Source: Isohypsibius dastychi
Taxonomy: Eukaryota; Tardigrada; Eutardigrada; Parachela; Isohypsibiidae
DNA length: 10,080 nt
Assembly (NCBI GenBank): GCA_034696485.1
Contig: JAQIWT010001624.1
Coordinates: 1 to 10,080 of the forward strand
Reading direction: 5' to 3'
In this document: piece by piece, positions 1-8,400 of the stretch
Layout: each line of letters begins with the position of its first letter
How positions within the stretch are numbered: the stretch's first letter is position 1
Notes under the pieces: model-generated
Told to the model about the DNA's origin: nothing
Seen by the model: only the letters and a program-made list of their open reading frames with translations
The model's database searches: none
Program-made: the position numbers and the translations under genes

Positions 1-310
1 AGACTACGATGCCGAAGAGTTTATCCGACTGAACATGAAGCCATGCCCCAACTGCAAAGCACCGACTCAGGTGAGTGAGATGAGACTATTTATTTTGGGA
101 TGCTACGGACGGATACTAACTGCGTGAAATGCGATTTCATTCTTTTTGGGTGAATGTATTTTAATTTCGGTGGGTTTTTGTTTGTAGAAAATCAGTGGTT
201 GCGACAGTATGATGTGTACTCGTTGCCATAGATCGTATCGGTGGGGCAGTTTACCTGGGAATCCATAGGGACATTTCGATAATGGGGCTTGTCGGAAGTT
301 CGACCGTTAA
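1..310 (+). pseudogene. 3' end of a second RWD-RBR E3 ligase gene copy with a broken RING2 (partial, runs off left edge)
   Basis: Two exon remnants, 1-70 and 188-310, match the last two coding exons of the main gene (8317-8386 and 8484-8624), with the intron at the same position and phase 0. Exon 1-70 encodes the helix before RING2 and the first CxxC (CPNC); its 23 whole codons give exactly the same residues as the intact copy. Exon 188-310 keeps the presumed catalytic Cys (codon 200-202) and the next two Cys ligands (215-217, 224-226). It then has a net loss of 18 bases that removes the following Cys pair (FCYTC in the intact copy), and an in-frame TAG at 266-268. After the TAG the original frame resumes (HF, GAC, RKFDR) to TAA 308-310. 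RING2 zinc site 2 therefore cannot form. I infer a decayed or catalytically dead paralogue; the upstream part lies outside the window, so an expressed truncated protein ending at 268 is also possible. Confidence 0.8.
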
Positions 311-741
311 GTTGCAGCAGCAGTCTCTGGCTCAATTCGTGTCTTTTCTTGATGATTTTATGATTCTGTTTTGCTTTCTGTTTACCGAGCTTATAATCAA
401 TTCCACTATAGTGTTTATTGGTTTGATGGAATTCGAGCAGTATTTCCGATTCGAGGTTTTAATGGTAGTATTTTCGGTTTTAATTCCTTGTTCCTGCATC
501 TTGTGATCGCATCAATAATTCCATGAGTTTAGAACAAAATTGTACATCTGGGTTTTGCCCGTGGCTTGCTCGCTTGCTTGTCTTTTAGAAAGTTTGCAAA
601 GATCGCTCGATACTGGAAGTTAGTGATGTGATGTTCTTTCTTCGTCACGGAATATCATCCACAATCGTTCTTTTTCTCTCTGTCGGATCTCACAGCTTTT
701 CTGAAGCACCGACCTCGCAAGCCACAACATAGGTGCGAATC

Positions 742-747
742 AATAAA
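742..747 (+). promoter_or_regulatory. Candidate polyadenylation signal of the left RBR copy
   Basis: AATAAA about 430 bases past the remnant's TAA. At the matching place in the right copy (9060-9065) the hexamer is AGTAAA, so the two copies may end their transcripts differently. A second AATAAA lies at 1005-1010. Hexamer match only. Confidence 0.35.
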
Positions 748-1030
748 AGCGGAGCGTATTGTCCGCTACATTGCGCTTTCAAATGGACTGCCGACCGCTT
801 TGCTGGTAAAGTGGGAATTCTCCGCTTCAATGGATTCATGTGCCCTTGCAGCTGGTGTAGCGCGGGTTTTGCTATAGTTTGAGCGGGGATCAGGTACCAT
901 ACGGAAGATACAGGTGATTCAGGTGATGCTTGCTGCGTTCGAGTGTTGCTCGCCGATAACTTCGTATTCGCTGTTTGTTGTACTTACTGTACTTAGTTTC
1001 AGAAAATAAATTCTGCTCTTTACTGTGTCA

Positions 1031-1045
1031 CACACAGTCTGTGTG
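1031..1045. repeat. Small perfect inverted repeat
   Basis: CACACAG-T-CTGTGTG: seven-base arms around a single base. It lies in the gap between the end of the duplicated 3' segment (about 985) and the start of the upstream repeat copy (1045). It could mark a rearrangement junction or be chance; no function is inferred. Confidence 0.5.
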
Positions 1046-1260
1046 CCCGTCAGTAAAGGGTACTCTTCAGCTGGCAGCTGGCCCCTTTTGTTCAATTTCT
1101 GGCAAACCAACGTTTCCAACTTCTGATAAATCACTTCGTTCTTTACGGAATTTGTAGAATAATCTTCATTTGCGTATTCCTTGCCAGAATTCTTCTTCCT
1201 ACCTGATTTCCAACTTTACTGAACATGACTTGATTCCGGGCGACGTTTGCCTCTTGTCAA
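1045..1260 (+). repeat. Direct repeat A: copy of the sequence just upstream of the main gene
   Basis: Aligns in the same orientation with 1902-2128. Shared blocks include GGGGTACTC or GGGTACTC, GCTGGCCCCTTTTGTT, ACTTCTGATAAA or CCTTCTGATAAA, ATCTTCATTTGC, TATTCCTTGCCAG and GGCGACGTTTG. Similarity ends at CTTGTCAA, seven bases before the main gene's ATG in the right copy. The left copy has no start codon at that place and runs into unrelated sequence, so it looks like a stranded copy of the promoter or 5' leader. Confidence 0.8.
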
Positions 1261-1901
1261 ACTTCAGCGGACTGTTTATTTGCGGCTATTCCGTTTGGTG
1301 ATAGCGTCGCTCGTGCCGTTGTTTCGAACAATCTGACCGATGAGGACATCGGACATGTTATCGCTAAACTCAATTTTATGCGGAAGAACTACACGCCCTC
1401 TAAGACGCTGTTCTGATTCGCCGATTTTTATGGCTGGCCCGATGAAGCCTATGCCAACTTGTTGACCGTTATTTGTATGCTTTCGGTAACTTTTATTCAT
1501 TGTTTTGATACGAACAAAAATATTCCTGGTCGCCACAGTGCCTTGAAGCAAATTTGACCCGGAAAAGAGAAGCTGGTGAAAATGAAAATGAAGAGGTTAC
1601 TATGATGATGCTGATTACCACCTGTGACTACCTATAGTTTAATATACTACATTGTGACCTGTTGCTTGTAAAAAACGTCCTTGTAAAAAACGAAAAATTT
1701 TGAAGATAAGTGATCGCAATAAATATAGCTTTACTCAAATTCGGAAAAGCGTGGAATTTCCTGATTTTGTTTTACCAAGGGATGGGATGAAATAAATGGA
1801 CAAATTGTGAGTAAAGGCAGATAAATATACGTAAGTTGACAAATGGAAAAAGTTGAAAATAAAAATCAAACTGATTCTAGAAAGATATTCTGGTTACTGC
1901 G
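1261..1901. other. Spacer between the two upstream repeats, no recognised gene
   Basis: The first 300 bases have a more balanced composition and look partly coding-like. On the + strand one frame (from 1270) is open to a single TGA at 1414-1416, then open again to TGA 1555-1557; its first part includes the residues VVSNNLTDEDIGHVIAKLNF. On the minus strand 1276-1551 is open for 91 codons. Neither translation resembles a family I recognise, and they exclude each other. From about 1560 to 1900 the sequence is AT-rich and gene-free. This could be a decayed exon or plain intergenic DNA. Confidence 0.4.
1665..1692 (+). repeat. Short tandem direct repeat
   Basis: The 13-mer CTTGTAAAAAACG occurs at 1665-1677 and 1680-1692, separated by two bases, in AT-rich spacer. 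Probably a local slippage product. Confidence 0.6.
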
Positions 1902-2128
1902 AGCCTGTGAGTAAGGGGTACTCTCTCGTATGATCGCTGGCCCCTTTTGTTTAAACTCCGTAAAACCAACATTTCCACCTTCTGATAAATAAATCACGTC
2001 GTTCTTTCTGGAATTTGCAGAATGATCTTCATTTGCTTATTCCTTGCCAGTTCTCTCCGTCCTACCTGATTTTCAAACTTTCTTCTGAACAAATGCCTTG
2101 ATTCCTGGCGACGTTTGTCTCTTGTCAA
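1902..2128 (+). repeat. Direct repeat B: promoter/5' leader region of the main gene
   Basis: Right-hand partner of 1045-1260. It ends about six bases before the ATG at 2135, so it must hold the 5' untranslated leader and probably the core promoter. An in-frame TGA at 2099-2101 inside it fixes 2135 as the first usable ATG in this exon. A T-rich stretch followed by TTTGCAG (near 2020) is present in both copies (TTTGTAG in A) and could be a leader intron acceptor or trans-splice site; this is not resolved. Confidence 0.7.
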
Positions 2129-2134
2129 GCCGGA

Positions 2135-2479
2135 ATGGATCATCTGAATGTCGTCCAGAAGTTCATTCTTCTCGAAAAAGTCCCAGTTGGCCAAACTGGC
2201 GCTCAGAACGGACCAAACTCCTCAGAACATTTGCCTGCAGGATGCATCGTTAAAGAAATCGAGGAAGATGAGCAGAACATGATCCTGGTCGAGTCAGTTG
2301 ACGTTCTGGACCATCCCACCACGAAAGAGAAAAGAACACCGATGGCGATCGTTCCCATCGACAAACTCTGCGAAATCAGCCTGTTCTCCTTCAACCTTCT
2401 GCGAGTAGAAAAAGATTTCAAGCTCCGGCTGATCGTCTGTCGTGATGAGAGTTGGTTGGACGAAGCGACGTTCATCGAG
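2135..2479 (+). other. CYLD-like N-terminal region of the fusion protein
   Basis: Residues 1-115. The layout resembles the start of CYLD: a hydrophobic opening strand (KFILLE), a glycine turn, then a segment ending in a Leu-rich and aromatic stretch (SLFSFNLL, 82-89) and a lead-in to the first CAP-Gly (FIEKGNRVFV, 113-122). The likeness is in spacing and hydrophobic pattern rather than strong identity, so the CYLD link is moderate. Confidence 0.45.
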
Positions 2480-5400
2480 AAAGGCAACAGAGTCTTCGTC
2501 ATTTCTGGACCTGTTATCGTTTCTGGAACGGTTCGCTACATCGGTCCACTGGAAGGCGAGGTCGGAACAAAGTGGTTTGGTGTAGAGCTGGATAAGATAG
2601 ATGGGCTGAAGACGATTTTTCCGGCAGCTGGTGATGGCAGGCCTCATTTTCAGTGCGAGACCGGAAGTGGAATTTATGTGACTGTTTGCAATCTGCGTCT
2701 CGCGGAAATCATACTGGAAGAGCCGCGACCTCGAGCGAAAAAGAAACGAGTCTCCACACGACCTCAGAGTGCTGTCACAAGTAAGAACTCATCTGGCTGA
2801 TACGAGTTTGTCTTTGGGAATTTATCAGTTAGAAGGACATATTCTTCTTTTTAGATTCTGTTTCTTCTCCTTATAACGGAAGTGGTGACGCAAGTTCCCA
2901 TCGAAAGATTGAAAAAGGTGATCGCGTTGTTTGGTTTGGAGGAGAAAGTGGAGCCCCTGCTCATGGAACGGTGGTCTACGTTGGGAAAATCAAAGGCTCC
3001 GGAGGAGAACCGGAAGTAGCTGTTGAATTTGTGAGAAACATTTCTAGTTTTTGTCTTCCATTCACATTTCTATGTTTTTGTTTTCCAGGATGATGCTGTT
3101 GGTGATAAGAAATACATTGGAGAAAATCGAAAAGACTGCAACTTCAAAGTTATATCCGGTTACGGAAAAGTTTTGCGTCTGAACGAGATTATGCGGGAAC
3201 AGGATTTCGGGGTAAAATCAGAGATCCGGCCTCAGTCTGAAAAGAAGAAAGAGCCCGAAATAACCAGCTCGAGCAAACCCCAAGAAAACAGCCGCACAGA
3301 AGCAAATCGACAAGGTTTTATTACGGTTGGAGATCAAGTCGTCTGGATGCAGCCTGTTGGTGGTGATAAGCTCGTTCCACAACGTGGAAAGGCTGTGTGG
3401 TTTGGACCGGTTCCGAATCAAAATTATTCGAGATTTGGAGTAGCATTTGTAAGTCATTTTTGTTTTTAATTTGATAGTCATTGTTATCAATTATTATTTG
3501 AAAATGTATTTTCATTTTTTGATTTTGGAATTTTTGAATTGTTATTTTGAATTAAATTGTTATTGGTTTTTAGTTTGTTCTTTTGAAGTCCTTCTAAAGT
3601 TCTTTTCTACAGAAGAATGAATGTGGGCAAAAAGGCTGGACCGGAAAAATGTGCGGAAAAGATCTCTTTGTTACCAAGCCCGGCCATGGACGATTGGTTG
3701 CGGAAGAAGACTTGATTCTTGCGTCTGTTTACGATGAACAGCAGAAAGCACTTCGGAATAAGAATACGAATTCCAATGTGAGCGCATCGTCGCAGAATGA
3801 ACCGGAGAAACCGCTGAATGGACGAACTTCTGATCAGCTCGGTCCATCCGACTTGATCACTTCTCATAACGAACTGGATGGGTATAAGGTTGGCGAGCGA
3901 GTGTTGATACTTGAGATGGGTGCTGACCGGGGAATTGGAACGCTGAAGTGGATCGGCGTCGCGAAACGGATTGATAACAATATTCGCTTCGGACTGGAAA
4001 TGGTAAAAACGCTTTGTTAACAAATAGGGAAAGCTGCTCTTGGAATTCAAAGCACCTGGTTGAAAAACTTTAACTAATGAGTATGAATTCATTATTATGG
4101 AATAATTAATAATTGATAATTATCATGATTTCATAATTAAATATAAATTAATAGTTATTATGAGTTGATGATTATTATTAGTTCTTATAATGAATTTATC
4201 AGCAAGATTGATAAACGGGAATATCCAGAGTTTTCTGATTATTCTCTTTCGTGTTCTTGTAGGATTTTGGTCGGAATATAAATTACCTTGAATGTTTTCA
4301 AAAGAACAAAGTAAACAAAGGTAGTGATTTGATTCGAGGAGTGACTTGAATGAATTTTTAATCAAATATTTCTTATATGAAATCCTTATTCTAATACTTA
4401 ATGAAATGCGAGATAGATTGAATTCTGTATTTGGTTTTATTTTTTGAATGTTTTCGTAACGTGACATACCGGAATTTTTCGCCTCTGTTGTTGAAACTTG
4501 ATGACAGTTCAGTCTTTTTCAGGACGTCCAAGTTGGAGATCCGAGCGACGTTGGATTCTCTGGAACGTTGGGAGATGTCAAGAACGGATACTACGATTGT
4601 TACCAGTGTGAACCAGGTCACGGAAAATTTGTCCTCAAATCCGAAATCATCAAACTGTCTGAGACCGAAATAGAAGACCCGCGAAAAGGTGAAACTGGAG
4701 CGTGGACCAAAGTTGAAAAAGGCAAACATCCACACAAAATTCCGCCGCCGGAAGCCAAGATTGAGCCGCGTACCCACGGATTTATCGACAAGGTCACAAG
4801 TGCCGCTTCCGGTGTGATCAGCATGATTACCGATTTTGTCATTGACCCGGTCAAGATATCAAACCACAGTGCTCCGGAAGCAACTCGTCAAGTTTTCCAG
4901 CTGAAGCAACATGTCAGATCTCTGCAGTTTGGGAATGCGGTCATTGAGTGGCTGGGGAATGTCGAAAACGTTTATCATGCTGGAATTCGACTTGTAAGTG
5001 GTTAGAGATCATGTGCTCTTTGACGAAAAGCTTTTTAAATTGAGTTTTGGACTAATTTGTAGGAAAATCCGATTCGCTGTCCACAGACTTCCGGTGGCGG
5101 AAGTTTGTCGGGAATCGAGCTCTTTGTTGCGAAGCCGGGATTTGGTGCTTTTGTCCCGGTAGACACATTGCGAACTAACGGAGAAACAGCGGTTAGTCGT
5201 GATCAAAAGCCTGCGGATCGGATGAGTGGGGAAGAAATCAGGAAAGCTGTGGCGGAAGCGGATGTAAGGATGTTTTTTGAAAGATTTATTTCCCTAGATT
5301 TCGGGTTGCTTGCATTTAATCTTGAATTTTCGTACATTATTGAAATTTGATTCTCAAAGATTGTTTTCAGTTTTTGAATTTTTTTAATACATTATAAAAT

Positions 5401-8400
5401 TTATGATGTGGTTATTTTACCGTGATTATTGTTTTTTTGTCATGGAATTAATTCATCTTATTTCACAAGCAGCTTTTAACTTGCTTTTCGCCTGCCGCCT
5501 CTTCTCACATAATGGGATATACCATTCGATAGAGGAATATTTGGAGAAAAATATCAGGTCGATAAGATGGGCCATGGCGTTGGTGTGAAGATATGCATTT
5601 TCTAAAACATTCCATTTTTGGAGCTGTGACGTAGGTTACGTCATCAATCATCGGACTCCAGCGGAAACTCGTCTAACGTGACGAAAATTACGTCACAACG
5701 CCAAAAATGGCCTGTGTTCAGAAATTCATATCTTCGCTCCAAAGCAATCATGGCCGATCTTATTGCCCTGATATTTTTCTCCAAATATTTCTCTATCGAA
5801 TGGTATATCCCATAATGTGAGAAGAGGCGGCAGGCGAAAAGCAGTTGCTTGTCAGTTAAAAACTTTCGTTGTTTATCGAAAGGACAGCTTGTGTTTTTCT
5901 GCCCGCATTCCGTCTAACTTCTGCTCACTCGGTTTTCTGGTATTTTTCAGAAGAACGAGAAAATTTCGAATGATTTGAAGTCAGCCGTCGAGGTGTTCCG
6001 GTTGATGGGTGAAAGTGCCGGTTTGGATGTCGGGGTGAAACCGGATGGAATTTCTGGCTACGTCAAATATTACCCAAGATCAGAAGCGGAGATTCCTTAC
6101 TGTTTGGCACGGGTCACACTTCCGGCTGCCGCACATCATCAGCTACATCTGACTGAGCTGGAGCGAAGCGAAATTATTATCGAGTATTTCCCGCCTGTAT
6201 TCGTCAATTTCAAAGTCGGTCCGGAATACCTGACTGGATCGCCTCCTGTCTTCGAAGAAGTTTGTTCATGGCTTCCGGCTGGCCAGGTTAGATGTTGTGA
6301 TAAATAAGAACTCAAAATAACAAACAAAATAAATGCAATCAAGATCGAGTTCATATTGAATTGAATAGGTAATTTTAGAGGCTCGAAATGATCAGAATTC
6401 GCCATAATATTCTGTTTTTAAGGTCACCAATTTTGTTTCACCGGTGGAATGATCTTTTTCTCTTTTGACTTTCTTTGGTTGTTTTGTGGTTTGGTTATAT
6501 CAGAAACTGAACGTGTTGTCCGAGGGAATGAATTGCTTGTATTGAAGATTGAGTTCAGATCAGATTCAATAATCAGCTACATGATCACATTTCACGGAAC
6601 AGTTTAGCAGAACTGAAGCCGTTCGTTTAGAGCGAACACATTTTATTCAGTTTTGTTTTAGTATTCGAATTTATCTTCAAAGAAAATATCTTATTTGAGT
6701 TTCTCAATATCTTACTTGATTGAACCGCTGGTTCAATTTTAAATACGGGTAACGGTTTCGTGAAAGTTCGAATTATTGTTTGTTTATTAAAATTTAACCC
6801 AACAAGTTTGAGGTAATTCATAATTTTGGTATCATTATGATTACTGGTCTGTTAGATTTTTTCCGCGGGAATCGCTAAATTCGTTTTTGTTACAGATTGT
6901 ATATCTCCAAACTGCTCTTGCTCAGTTATGGATGGATTCATCGGATCAAGAACATCATCAGCGTCTCTGCAGTGTTTTCACCCAGATCAAAACCCATATG
7001 CTCCAAGCACTGGGAATCGGTTTCTGTCTCACCCTCATCACCCAGCAAGCCGTGAATACCGGTCTTTTCGACACTGATTCTTTGGGAGTCGTGATTTGCG
7101 CCTCGGATCAAGATGTTCTGGCTAAGTTCGACAAAATCCAGAAATTCAGCAAAAAGGAAGAGACGAAGACATTTGTGGAATGCGTTGTTTGCACGAATAC
7201 TGTACCGCCTGGTGAAATGACCTTCTTCTCGCGATCATTCTGCCCTCATATGTTTTGCAAGGATTGCGTGTCGAATCACATTCAAAGTCAGCTGGAAAAT
7301 GGGAATCATAGCAAGATCCCTTGTCTGGGTGATGAGTGCAAAGTCGTGCACACCCTCCATGAGGTTAGTTCAGCAGCAAACGGTTACCTGATTTCTGGCA
7401 CAATCTCCTTGTTCTGTCAGCTTGAGTGAGCCCTCTGGTGTTACTGTATATTCTGTAGCTGGGATTTCTATTGGCTTTGTAGAGATAGTTGGGGATGAGG
7501 GATGCGTTGGTACGAAGTGATGAAAGTTTTGAGACTGATATCCGTTTTTGATGAATTTGTGTTCAAGTTCGTTTCCGGTGGATCAAAGTGATGTTTGGTC
7601 ACTCGTAATTTTAGAACAACTTGATGACTAGTTTCAAACTGCGGAGTGATATTTGGTACATGCACTGTCTAGTGTGACCTTTTAACACCCTGGAGTTATT
7701 TTCGCTCACTAAATGGTTTTGAATTAAAGTAGGTTTAGTTGATTTGAATTAAATTGGTATTGATTACCTGTCGCAGGTACCGTATATTCTAACGTAGAAG
7801 TTGAAACGAAATCATGTTTACTTGCGTTTCAGTTGGCGGATATAGTCTCGCCGGAAGTGATGGAGCAGTTCGCTGGTCAGCTTCTTCAGCGAAGTCTCGA
7901 AGGAATGGGGGATATTTGGCGTTGTCCTGGTTGTGAATGGGCTTGCAGTTAGTTTTTAGGTCTATGTTGAGTTACTTTTTGTGGTTCAGTTCATTTGTTT
8001 TTTCAGTCTTCCAGCAAGAAATGCTCGGGAATGACCGATATGTTGTGTGCCAGGGAGAGAATTGTGGACGCCGGTACTGCCCGCACTGTCGTGGACAAGA
8101 ACACGGTGCAGAGCCGTGTTTGACCTTTGGTAAAATTCAGATAAATTTACACGAATTGCATACTTCCGGTCTGGAATAATTTTCTGCAGTAACTTGTATT
8201 TCACATCTTTCAGAGCAAAAGCGGGCACTGAAGTTGCAGTATGATGCGGCGACCGCGCAAGGGAAGCTGGAGTTGGAGCGCCAGCATGGGAAAGATAATA
8301 TCAAGCATGCTATGGAAGATTACGATGCGGAAGAGTTTATCCGACTGAATATGAAGCCTTGTCCAAATTGCAAGGCACCAACTCAGGTGAGTGGGTTATA

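Larger units (their letters stand above)
1..985 (+). repeat. Left copy of a duplicated segment (RBR 3' exons plus 3' flank)
   Basis: This stretch aligns with 8317-9296 in the same orientation, about 8.3 kb away. Similarity covers the two terminal exons, the intron edges and some 650 bases of 3' flank. Long identical blocks include TCTCTGGCTCAATTCGTGTC (left 324-343) and GAGCGTATTGTCCGC. Similarity fades after the CGTATT block near 965-985. The most direct explanation is tandem duplication of the whole gene, with the left gene's body outside the window. Confidence 0.85.

Noticed and set aside
975-1157. Short open frames on both strands spanning the end of the 3' duplication and upstream repeat A
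   Set aside because: They cross the junction of two unrelated repeats and are not open in the matching copy.
2203-2647. Two minus-strand open frames over exon 1
   Set aside because: Shadows of the main coding exon, which has domain homology on the + strand.
3607-4092. 161-codon minus-strand open frame
   Set aside because: Lies across exon 4 and intron 4 of the main gene; no recognisable domain, and the + strand carries CAP-Gly modules with proper splice sites.
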